NCBI GenBank assembly: GCA_006218065.1
Contig: VBWE01000033.1
Coordinates: forward strand, 1 to 42,728
Source of the DNA: Bacteroidota bacterium
Lineage (GTDB): Bacteria; Bacteroidota; Bacteroidia; Palsa-965
Length of the DNA: 42,728 bases
Reading direction: 5' to 3'
This document shows, in pieces, positions 18,714 to 26,475 of this stretch; within the stretch, counting starts at the first letter, position 1; every line of letters begins with the position of its first letter. The position numbers and the translations under genes were made by a program. The notes below the pieces were generated by a model, which worked only from the letters and a program-made list of their open reading frames with translations, did no database searches and was not told where the DNA came from.

Positions 18714-18717
18714 ACGG

Positions 18718-18951
18718 TCAGTTTCCTGACTTCTTCAGTGCATCGTAAACTTTTTTTCCGCCAAAAGCGGCTGCAGCAGCAAGAGCGATCGTAATTCCGC
18801 CGTCAACCGGGATGCATGGCGGGGGCCAGCAGGGTGGTCCGCCGCCGGGTGGCGGGGGAGGTGGTGGCGGCTGTGCGCTCAGTTCTCCGGCAGCCAGGAA
18901 GGCCATGAGGAAGAGCAGTACAGCGATCGATATATTCAGTTTCTTGTTCAT
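18718..18951 (-). CDS. Proline-rich mini-protein with PID-CTERM-like sorting signal, putative exosortase substrate
   Basis: Exported protein of 77 residues. A signal peptide covers about residues 1-26 (ending ELSA before Gln27). A proline tract of eight residues follows at once, then GGGPPCWPPPC with two cysteines (41 and 46). The tail is a complete sorting signal: PVDGG (48-52), an Ala-rich hydrophobic segment (53-65), then KK and a short basic tail. This corresponds to the PID-CTERM type known from Bacteroidota (motif PID or PVD followed by GG). After removal of both ends the mature chain would be only about 25 residues. It is the first gene of the exosortase operon with its own -7 box, so it is the obvious dedicated substrate. 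The role of the mature peptide is unknown. Confidence 0.82.
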   Translation of the reverse strand: MNKKLNISIAVLLFLMAFLAAGELSAQPPPPPPPPGGGPPCWPPPCIPVDGGITIALAAAAAFGGKKVYDALKKSGN

Positions 18952-18959
18952 TGCTTTTG

Positions 18960-18967
18960 CAAAGATA
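18960..18967 (-). promoter_or_regulatory. Putative -7 box of the exosortase operon
   Basis: The minus strand reads TATCTTTG, a full TAnnTTTG match, ending 8 bases before the ATG at 18951. It places the mini-protein, exosortase and partner in one transcription unit independent of the upstream T9SS gene. Confidence 0.5.
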
Positions 18968-18973
18968 TAGGAT

Positions 18974-18989
18974 GCGGGAATTCTCCCGT
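18974..18989 (-). terminator. Weak hairpin after the 890-residue T9SS gene
   Basis: CGGGA-ATTC-TCCCG (18975-18988) forms a short GC stem 8 bases after the stop at 18997, extendable by one G-T pair. No U run follows, so an intrinsic terminator is doubtful; it could slow transcription into the exosortase operon. Confidence 0.28.
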
Positions 18990-18996
18990 GAAATGA

Positions 18997-21669
18997 TTAA
19001 TAGAAAATTTTCTTTGTGATTTCTTTATCGCCCATCTGTACGCGTACCAGGTAAATTCCGTGAGACTCCGGTACATCAAGCAATAATGTTTCGTTCTGTA
19101 CGATGGCTTGTTTGTCAGCGATGATTTCCTGTCCGAGCATATTGAATACGCTCAGGCGGATATCGGTTGCTTCACTGAACCCGAATTTGGCAAACAGTCC
19201 GTTTGCATTAGCATAAACGGAAGTCTGTGCTTCCAGGTTGGCGGCCATGGCCTGGTCTGCAAGGCGGCATCCGTCGGGTGTGCGTTTGAAGTGGAGCAGG
19301 AACGTTTTTTTGCCCGTGCTGTTCACGATAAAGCTGTATTTGCTCTGCTTGCCGAGATCGATGATTTCTCCCGTCGAAGGATCTTCCAGTGTGGCGCAGC
19401 TGTAGGTATTTACAGCATTCAGGCCTTCGAAAGTGAGGTCGTGCTGACCGAATACGGCCGGCTCCACGAAAAGCGGGATGGTGATTTCGTCTTCCTGTGC
19501 GGGATCAACGTTCATCAGCAGTTCGCTGTTGTCTGCGCCTTTGGTCCAGATATTGGCGGCAAGTTCGTACGGGCTTTCAATGAAAGGAAGATCAATTCCA
19601 ATGTCGTTGTTCCTGGTCGAATTCGGGTCGAAGTTGACAACAGCCTGGCCGCCGAGCCCGTTCATCACGCTGCGGATATTGATGCGGATAAAGTTTTCGG
19701 GATCGCCGATGCGGATGATATTGGGCAATGCAGTGGTGTTCTTACATGCTTCTGTAAATGTGATAACACCGGAGCTGGTCGCCGGGCAAAGGAAGCCCTG
19801 GTTCGGGGCAATTACTCCGCCGTTCGGGTTGGTAACGTAGCTGCCGCTTTCGGATAATACCAGGAAACTGGCGCCGAGATTGCCGGAAGCAGTAACAACG
19901 GCGGAATAAGTAACCGGGCAGGCATAAGGATTACCGACCAGGTTGTACCCGCCGCCTGATCCGCCTGCAGTGATGGGAAATGTTTTGGTACTGAAGCTCG
20001 GAATGCCGCGTGAATCATAAATGAGCGGAGCAGTAAGTCCGCTCAGGTTATCCGACATCCAGATCATGAAACCGCGGCCCGGTGTAAGTGCGGTTGCAGT
20101 AGTAGTGACGTTGCTGTACGTATTGGTCGGTTCGTTGTACGTTCTTACGGAGAAGAAAGTCGGGCAGCAGGCCGTTCCGTCATTTCCACCGACAGCGCTC
20201 ATGTAAAAACGCGTATCGTTGTCCCAGTCGCTCAGGATATTTCCGTTGATGGGGGAGGAGAGATACTGCCAGTAAGCAGATGCCGGGCCGTCGATGTACG
20301 ACTGTATGATCCAGCCGGTACCGGTTAATGAACCGCTGACCGTTCCGATCCGGGCATATGATGTTGCGCCGGCGGCATTTAGTGTGAGTGTGCCTGTTCC
20401 GCTGGTTCCGAAAAGTCCTGTGGTTACGGTGAGGAGGTTGTCGAGCGTAGCGGGAGCAACGACTTCGACACCGGGGCCGCTGTTGCTGCTGGTAATATTG
20501 TAGAAAGCAGTTATGCTCGAACCGTCGATCTGCTGAACGGGCGCTGCAGTACGGCTGAAGGTTACCGTTCCCTGGCGGGCGTCGAAAGTGGCGCTGTTGG
20601 TCCAGTTACCGCGTACGTTGATGCCGAAGTTACTTGCAGAAACATCCAGGATGCCGCCCGTGAGTTTGACATCCCCGGTGCATAAAATATCGCGGGCAAG
20701 CGTTACGGTTCCCGATCCGCTGACATTGAAGTTGTTGAATGTTTCCGTGGAGGAACGGGTTACGGTTTGCGCCCCGGTGCCTGTAAAATCAATGGTACCA
20801 ATGGATACACCAGTAACGTTACTGTTATTGGTCCAGTTGCCGGCAAGATTCAGCGAGTTGTTATTCCAGTTCAATCGCACTGCACTGGAGTTCATCGTTA
20901 TGTTGCCGTTAATATTCATCGTTCCGCCGAATACACGGTTGTAAATAGTGGATCCTGTGCCGTTGAGCACAAGGTGATGATAAGTACCCGCTTTGATCGT
21001 CGTATAGGCATTTCCATTCATCGTAACGGTATTCGGACCACTGACAGAATTGATTGTGCCTGATCCGCTGATACTTTTTGTAAGCGTTACGGAACTTCCA
21101 GTCAGCATGTTGAATGTACCGGCGATATTGAAGATATTATTGCTGTTGATTGTACCGGAGTTATTGACCGTTACACCCGGTCCGACGGAAAAGTAGTAAA
21201 TCGGTATTGCAGCAGATCCGATGAGCGACCCTGCGGCAATACTGATTGTTCCCGTTTGAAAAACCAGGGAAATATTACCTGTAAAAGACGGAAAAGCTAC
21301 CGTACTTGTAAATGTACTGGTTGCATTGATGTAAATCGTGCCGTTGTAATTGATGCTTCCGCCATTGGTAAAGGTCCCGTAAACACTTACATAAAAGCCG
21401 TTCAGGTTAAAAGCCCCTGTTCCGGCGATGGTCATGGTTCTGCAAAAGCCGTTGGTATTCAGGCCGATCGTTGTTCCGGCTGCAATAACAACATCGTCGT
21501 TGCTGTCGGGGATGCCATCTGCATCCACAGGCAGGCCCGATTGCGACCAGGATGTAGTGCTGTTCCACGGTGTCGTGGCGCCTGTAGAGGTAAATGTAGT
21601 GATCGCAGAAAGCTCGCTGCTTAAAGCAAAACAAAAAACAGCTATAATTCCGAGGGTAAGTTTATGCAT
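18997..21669 (-). CDS. T9SS-exported beta-helix-like surface protein
   Basis: Protein of 890 residues with a signal peptide (1-22, cleavage after SELSA). Residues about 25-440 are rich in Gly, Asn, Thr and Ser and consist of short repeating strands such as GTINSNNIFNIAGTFN and LAGNWTNNSNV, as in right-handed beta-helix or autotransporter-like passengers. The middle (about 440-640) contains aromatic segments such as YWQYLSSPING and GYNLVGNPYACP. Residues about 800-890 are a T9SS type A sorting domain (LSVFNMLGQEI, then HGIYLVRVQMGDKEITKKIFY). A surface adhesin or matrix protein is likely from composition and export route; no enzyme motif was seen. It is transcribed divergently from the polysaccharide locus. 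Confidence 0.86.
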   Translation of the reverse strand: MHKLTLGIIAVFCFALSSELSAITTFTSTGATTPWNSTTSWSQSGLPVDADGIPDSNDDVVIAAGTTIGLNTNGFCRTMTIAGTGAFNLNGFYVSVYGTFTNGGSINYNGTIYINATSTFTSTVAFPSFTGNISLVFQTGTISIAAGSLIGSAAIPIYYFSVGPGVTVNNSGTINSNNIFNIAGTFNMLTGSSVTLTKSISGSGTINSVSGPNTVTMNGNAYTTIKAGTYHHLVLNGTGSTIYNRVFGGTMNINGNITMNSSAVRLNWNNNSLNLAGNWTNNSNVTGVSIGTIDFTGTGAQTVTRSSTETFNNFNVSGSGTVTLARDILCTGDVKLTGGILDVSASNFGINVRGNWTNSATFDARQGTVTFSRTAAPVQQIDGSSITAFYNITSSNSGPGVEVVAPATLDNLLTVTTGLFGTSGTGTLTLNAAGATSYARIGTVSGSLTGTGWIIQSYIDGPASAYWQYLSSPINGNILSDWDNDTRFYMSAVGGNDGTACCPTFFSVRTYNEPTNTYSNVTTTATALTPGRGFMIWMSDNLSGLTAPLIYDSRGIPSFSTKTFPITAGGSGGGYNLVGNPYACPVTYSAVVTASGNLGASFLVLSESGSYVTNPNGGVIAPNQGFLCPATSSGVITFTEACKNTTALPNIIRIGDPENFIRINIRSVMNGLGGQAVVNFDPNSTRNNDIGIDLPFIESPYELAANIWTKGADNSELLMNVDPAQEDEITIPLFVEPAVFGQHDLTFEGLNAVNTYSCATLEDPSTGEIIDLGKQSKYSFIVNSTGKKTFLLHFKRTPDGCRLADQAMAANLEAQTSVYANANGLFAKFGFSEATDIRLSVFNMLGQEIIADKQAIVQNETLLLDVPESHGIYLVRVQMGDKEITKKIFY

Positions 21670-21704
21670 GGGCCAGTCTTTTTATTATAGACTATCTTAA
21701 TGGG

Positions 21705-21712
21705 CAAATATA
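21705..21712 (-). promoter_or_regulatory. Putative -7 box of the 890-residue T9SS cargo gene
   Basis: The minus strand reads TATATTTG, 35 bases before the ATG at 21669. A 5-bp inverted repeat AGTCT/AGACT (21675-21693) lies in the leader. It shares the 177-base divergent region with the promoter of the polysaccharide locus. Confidence 0.45.
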
Positions 21713-21821
21713 CTGAAAACGGGAGATTTACAGGCATATCTACGTAAAAAAGGACCGGTAAGTTTCGGTAAGTTTCCAACAGCATGATTTTTATCGAACG
21801 CCCGGGCAAATGGTTATTTGC

Positions 21822-21829
21822 TAAATTTG
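21822..21829 (+). promoter_or_regulatory. Putative -7 box of the polysaccharide locus
   Basis: TAAATTTG matches TAnnTTTG, 17 bases before the ATG at 21847. It is the only promoter candidate before the first gene of the cluster. Confidence 0.45.
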
Positions 21830-21846
21830 TTCTCGTATAATCCGAT

Positions 21847-24279
21847 ATGAAGCAGGGTCAGGAAAAACAAGGCAGCATAGTCAATCTTAGTGATATCAGC
21901 CGGATTTGGAGTATTGTCCGGAAGAACTGGTGGATATTGGTCATCATGCTGATCATATCTTTTTTCTCTGCGTACCTGTATTCCTATAAAATCACGGATA
22001 TTTATTCTTCCAGCCTGCAATTGCTGCTGAAATCCAACGATCAGTACAACAGTTCGAGCCTGATTACCGACAATTACGGCGGTTTCTATGGAAATACCTA
22101 TAAAACCTACATTGATAATTCGAATGAAACCCGGGTTCTGCGTTCGTATGACCTGATTGAAAAGGCGATCGCCCGGTTGAATTTCGATGTCTCTTATTTT
22201 ATTGTGGGACGGATCAGGACACAGGAAGTGTATTCCGGGGTCCCTTTCCGGATTAATGCGCAAACTATCGGAACCTCATTGTATGAAGTTCCGATCAAAT
22301 TCAAAGTTTTGAATTACAATGAATTTGAGCTGACATACACCAAGCCCGGGGCAACGGAAGAGTCGGTGAAAAAAGGCAGTTTCGGTAAAGAAATCGTCGA
22401 TCCCGATTTTAAAATAAGCGTAACCCGCCTGTTCTCGAAAGAAGCGGAGGAAAGCATCAAAAGAATTGAATATGTAGTTCAATTACATCAGCGTAATACT
22501 GTAATTTCCAGGTATATGAATTCACTGGTAGTTACAAACCCCGAGTACACCAACATCCTGCAATTATCCGTTAACGATGAGATACCGGAAAGGGCGGTCA
22601 CCTTCCTCGATACATTGGCCCAGGTATATATTGAAAACTCGCTTACTTCCCGCCTCGACGTAAATAAGAATACGCTTTTCTTCATTGAACGGCAGATGGA
22701 AGAAGTATCCTCAATCCTGAGCAATATCGAAGATACCATGCAGCGGTATAAAGAGGACAAGGCGATTCTCGATTTACAGAAAGAAGGCGACGGGTATTTC
22801 AATAAACTGAGCCGGTATGATGCGGACAAGAACAGCCTTCGCCTGCAGGTGGAAGCCCTGAATGACCTGGAGAACTATATCATCGCAGACAAAGACCCGG
22901 AATTTCTGCCCCCGTCGATTTATGTAAACGTGACCGACAACTTTCTCCTGAAGTCCACTTCGGAACTGTACGACATGCAGATCAGGCTGAATGATGCGAT
23001 GATTTCGGCAACCCCGGATAACTTTGCCATCAGGCAGTTTAAGACCAAGATCCTTGCCCTGAAGAAAAATATGCTGACGTATATCGGCAATTCCAGGCTG
23101 GCTACCCATCAGAAAATCGAGGATGTCGAGGTTCAGATACAGGAGCAGATCGGTCACATAAAAGAACTGCCCTACAAACAGCGCGGCCTGATCAATATTC
23201 AGCGCAGGCTGAAAGTGAACGAGGATATGTACATTTTCCTGCTGCAGAAAAGAGCCAACACGATCATTTCGAGAGCCGGGATCGTACCGGAAACCAAAGT
23301 TATTGAAACTGCCCGTCCCATGGGTATTGTCAGTCCCGACAAGCCGCGGATCATGTACACTTTTGTCGCCATCGGTCTTGTTATCGGCCTTGGTATTATT
23401 GTCATCCGTGTCATGCTCTTCTCGCGCATCGAGACATACGAACAATTAAAAGCCATTACACATCTTCCCGTTGTGGGCGATGTTCTGCTTTATCCTACGG
23501 CTACGGAGCTTGTCGTAGCTGTTGAGCATGATCCCAAATCCCCGCTGGCCGAGTCATTCCGGACGATCCGGACGAATCTGCAGTTTATGGCCACCAACCA
23601 GGGACCGCAGGTTATCGTTATTACCTCGAACGGACCGGGTGAAGGAAAAACTTTTTGTTCCATCAACATTGCGGCCATCCTGGCCAAGGCCGGAAAAAAA
23701 GTACTCCTGCTGGAACTCGATCTTCATAAACCCCGTATCCAGAAAGGATTCAAGCTGGAAGCCGATGTGGGGATCAGTACTATCGTGATTGGAAAAAGCA
23801 CCATCCCGGAATCGATCAAATCAACGCAGGTTGAAAACCTGGACGTCATTCTTTCCGGTCCGCTTCCGCCGAATCCATCCGAAATGATCCTGAATCCCCG
23901 TATGCTGGAAATCTTTGATTTCGCACGGGAACATTACGAATATATTATTGTGGATACGCCCCCGGTCGGGCTCATCACCGATGCGATGGTGCTGATGAAA
24001 AACGGCGATATCAACCTGTTTGTGCTGAATACGAAATTCGCTTACCGCGATGCTGTGAGAAATGCACATGAAATCGTGGCGCTGAACAAATTCAACAATT
24101 TCGGTTTTGTCCTGAACGGCGTGAAACGACGCAGGAACAAATACTACTATAACCGCTATAACTACAACTACCAGTACGGCTACAGCGGTTATGGTTCCTA
24201 CGGATCATACGGTTCCTACGGCTCTTACGGGGACGATCCGGGCAGGCGAAAAAAGAAAAGTAAAGACCGATCTTCATGA
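21847..24279 (+). CDS. Wzc-like polysaccharide chain-length protein with BY-kinase
   Basis: Inner-membrane tyrosine autokinase of 810 residues controlling polysaccharide assembly or export. Residues 1-27 are cytoplasmic, with one helix at about 28-46. A periplasmic Wzz-type domain with long coiled-coil segments (about 270-460) follows, then a second helix at about 500-520. The BY-kinase (about 560-760) has Walker A SNGPGEGKT (Lys601), Walker A' LLLELDLHKPR and Walker B YIIVDTPPVG. The C-terminal tail has 13 tyrosines between about residues 762 and 797, ending in four GSY repeats, the usual site of autophosphorylation. A basic tail closes the protein. Its stop overlaps the next start by 4 bases, tying it to the ABC exporter. 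No outer-membrane export channel (Wza type) or BY-kinase phosphatase is in the window. Confidence 0.94.
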   Translation: MKQGQEKQGSIVNLSDISRIWSIVRKNWWILVIMLIISFFSAYLYSYKITDIYSSSLQLLLKSNDQYNSSSLITDNYGGFYGNTYKTYIDNSNETRVLRSYDLIEKAIARLNFDVSYFIVGRIRTQEVYSGVPFRINAQTIGTSLYEVPIKFKVLNYNEFELTYTKPGATEESVKKGSFGKEIVDPDFKISVTRLFSKEAEESIKRIEYVVQLHQRNTVISRYMNSLVVTNPEYTNILQLSVNDEIPERAVTFLDTLAQVYIENSLTSRLDVNKNTLFFIERQMEEVSSILSNIEDTMQRYKEDKAILDLQKEGDGYFNKLSRYDADKNSLRLQVEALNDLENYIIADKDPEFLPPSIYVNVTDNFLLKSTSELYDMQIRLNDAMISATPDNFAIRQFKTKILALKKNMLTYIGNSRLATHQKIEDVEVQIQEQIGHIKELPYKQRGLINIQRRLKVNEDMYIFLLQKRANTIISRAGIVPETKVIETARPMGIVSPDKPRIMYTFVAIGLVIGLGIIVIRVMLFSRIETYEQLKAITHLPVVGDVLLYPTATELVVAVEHDPKSPLAESFRTIRTNLQFMATNQGPQVIVITSNGPGEGKTFCSINIAAILAKAGKKVLLLELDLHKPRIQKGFKLEADVGISTIVIGKSTIPESIKSTQVENLDVILSGPLPPNPSEMILNPRMLEIFDFAREHYEYIIVDTPPVGLITDAMVLMKNGDINLFVLNTKFAYRDAVRNAHEIVALNKFNNFGFVLNGVKRRRNKYYYNRYNYNYQYGYSGYGSYGSYGSYGSYGDDPGRRKKKSKDRSS

Positions 24280-25154
24280 GTGAAGTTCAAAAACCGGACG
24301 ATACTTCCTGGGATCTGGTTATCGGCGGGCGCGAAAAGCTTTTCCGCCCGGAAATTTCAGAAATCTGGAAATACCGTGATCTCATCATCCTGCTGGTCAA
24401 ACGCGATTTCGTAGCGCAATACAAGCAAACCGTACTCGGTCCGCTGTGGCATGTTCTGCAGCCGCTTGTTCAGACCTTGCTGTACAGTATTTTTTTCGCC
24501 GGGATACTGGACGTTTCGACGGAAGGTAAACCGCGTATGTTGTATTACCTGTCCGGGATCGTGATCTGGAATGTATTCTCGATCAACCTCACGGCAACGG
24601 CTTCCACCTTTACGGCCAACGCGGGCATTTTCGGTAAAGTATATTTTCCCCGGCTGGTCATCCCGTTATCCGTACTCGTTTCCAATTTTTTCAAATTCCT
24701 GATCCAACTCGTTTTGTTCCTGGGTTTTCTCGCGTGGTATTTGATTTTTACGGATAAGGATATTCAGCCGAACCTCATCCTGCTGGTTATTCCTTTACTG
24801 CTGATCATTACCTCAATGATGAGCCTGGGAATCGGTTTAATTGTTTCGTCGCTTACAACGCGCTATCGTGATATTGGTTTGTTCCTTCCTTTTATAACGC
24901 AGGTGCTGATCTATTTTACGCCGGTGATGCTTCCCGTTTCCACCTGGGGAGAAGAATGGAGCTGGGTGCCGCGCTGGAACCCGATGACGCCGATCGTAGA
25001 AACTTTCCGGTACGGGTTCCTCGGCGGAACCGGGCCGCAAACGGCCATTGACTGGACCGGCCTGTTGTATGCTGCGGCCGTTGCCCTGGTATTGTTTTTT
25101 GCCGGGACGATCGTTTTCAAAAGAAAAGAAAAAGATTTTCTCGATACTGTTTAA
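24276..25154 (+). CDS. ABC-2 type polysaccharide export permease (Wzm-like)
   Basis: Integral membrane protein of 292 residues, the usual size for Wzm/KpsM/TagG permeases. The N-terminus contains the family stretch YRDLIILLVKRDFVAQYKQT and then LGPLWHVLQPLVQT. About six membrane helices follow, ending with a long helix near 265-282 and a basic cytoplasmic tail. It would move a lipid-linked glycan across the inner membrane with the ATPase encoded 8 bases downstream. The start overlaps the BY-kinase stop (ATGA). Confidence 0.93.
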   Translation: MSEVQKPDDTSWDLVIGGREKLFRPEISEIWKYRDLIILLVKRDFVAQYKQTVLGPLWHVLQPLVQTLLYSIFFAGILDVSTEGKPRMLYYLSGIVIWNVFSINLTATASTFTANAGIFGKVYFPRLVIPLSVLVSNFFKFLIQLVLFLGFLAWYLIFTDKDIQPNLILLVIPLLLIITSMMSLGIGLIVSSLTTRYRDIGLFLPFITQVLIYFTPVMLPVSTWGEEWSWVPRWNPMTPIVETFRYGFLGGTGPQTAIDWTGLLYAAAVALVLFFAGTIVFKRKEKDFLDTV

Positions 25155-25162
25155 GCGTCCGT

Positions 25163-26401
25163 ATGAGTGCTACCGTGATCAGCGTCAGGAATATCAGCAA
25201 AATGTACCGCCTCGGTGTATTCGGAGGAGGTACGTTCCGCCGCGACCTGGCGCAGAAACTGGGCATGAAAACAAAAGCCGCGGCAGCAGGGCCGGACGCC
25301 GATATCAACTGGGCGCTGCGCGATGTTTCATTTGACGTGGCCAAAGGAGACGTGCTGGGCATCGTCGGAAAAAACGGCGCCGGGAAATCCACGCTGCTGA
25401 AAATCATGTCACGCGTTACCGCACCTACAAGCGGGGAGATCCGTGTAAAAGGAAAAATCGCCAGCCTGCTCGAAGTGGGAACCGGTTTTCACCCGGAACT
25501 GACTGGAAAGGAAAACGTTTTCCTGAATGGCGCTATCCTCGGCATGTCGCGCTCCGAAATCAGGAAAAAATTTGATGAGATCGTCGCGTTCGCCGGCGTG
25601 GAAAAATATATCGATACACCTGTAAAGCGCTACTCAAGCGGGATGTATGTTCGCCTGGCCTTTGCCGTCGCCGCTTTTCTCGATCCGGATATCCTGATCG
25701 TGGACGAGGTGCTTGCCGTGGGCGATGCGGATTTTCAAAAAAAATGCCTCGGCCGGATGAAGGATGCCAGCCGCTATGAAGGACGTACCGTTTTGTTTGT
25801 CAGTCACCACATGCCCTCGGTGAAAACCCTGTGCAACCGCGCGGTTTTACTTAAGCACGGGCATATGGAACTGGATGCTCCGGTACAGGATGTCATCAGC
25901 CGGTATTTTTCAAAAGCATCGGAAAACAAAGGAGAAATTTCCGATACCGACCGGACGGCGAATACCGGCATCATCCGTATGACCAGTCTCGAAATGCTGG
26001 ACGCTGCGGATAAAATGGTGGATGAAGTGTTTTTCCGCCAGCCGATGCGTTTCCGCATGACCTGTAAAAGCGACCAGGCCCTGAAAGCGCTGATCGATCT
26101 GAAAGTCGTTACTCCCGACGGCATGGTGATCGCACATACGCTTAATATCGATACGGATCCCGAACCGTACAGCCTGGAAGCCGGAACGCATGTCATCGAA
26201 GTCAATCTTGCGAACAACCTCCAGCCGGGAAAATACTCCATCACTGCAGGAATTCACTCCCCGGATTTCTTCACCATGGATTACGTTGAAAACGTATATG
26301 ATTTCACCGTGCTGGCCATTTCCGCCCCGGGCGAAGAAGAAAACAGGTATCGCGTCCATTATGGTTTTATAGCTGCACAGGCTACCTGGAAACGTTGCTG
26401 A
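25163..26401 (+). CDS. Polysaccharide export ABC ATPase with C-terminal substrate-binding domain (Wzt-like)
   Basis: ATP-binding subunit of 412 residues. Walker A is GKNGAGKST (Lys75), the signature motif is YSSGMYVRLAFAVAA, Walker B is DILIVDEVLAVGD and the switch region is FVSHHMPSV. The N-terminus carries the Wzt/TagH-type insertion between the first strand and Walker A. Residues about 265-405 form a separate beta-rich domain matching Wzt C-terminal domains, which read the end group of the glycan before export. This suggests the glycan carries a specific non-reducing-end modification, such as methylation or another cap. A methyltransferase and acyltransferases occur further down the locus. 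Forms the exporter with the preceding permease. Confidence 0.93.
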   Translation: MSATVISVRNISKMYRLGVFGGGTFRRDLAQKLGMKTKAAAAGPDADINWALRDVSFDVAKGDVLGIVGKNGAGKSTLLKIMSRVTAPTSGEIRVKGKIASLLEVGTGFHPELTGKENVFLNGAILGMSRSEIRKKFDEIVAFAGVEKYIDTPVKRYSSGMYVRLAFAVAAFLDPDILIVDEVLAVGDADFQKKCLGRMKDASRYEGRTVLFVSHHMPSVKTLCNRAVLLKHGHMELDAPVQDVISRYFSKASENKGEISDTDRTANTGIIRMTSLEMLDAADKMVDEVFFRQPMRFRMTCKSDQALKALIDLKVVTPDGMVIAHTLNIDTDPEPYSLEAGTHVIEVNLANNLQPGKYSITAGIHSPDFFTMDYVENVYDFTVLAISAPGEEENRYRVHYGFIAAQATWKRC

Positions 26402-26463
26402 GTATGCGCAGGAAATGCGTCCGTCCCGCCGGAAATAGTACAATAGACCAACAATTTTCTTAC

Positions 26464-26471
26464 TATTTTTG
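26464..26471 (+). promoter_or_regulatory. Putative internal -7 box before the epimerase gene
   Basis: TATTTTTG matches TAnnTTTG and ends 4 bases before the ATG at 26476, again a near-leaderless layout. It lies in the only sizeable gap (74 bases) in the first half of the locus. Confidence 0.42.
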
Positions 26472-26475
26472 AACC

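Noticed and set aside
24184-24240. Short tandem DNA repeats suggestive of a CRISPR or satellite array
   Set aside because: They lie in frame and encode the GSY tail of the BY-kinase; no spacers are present.
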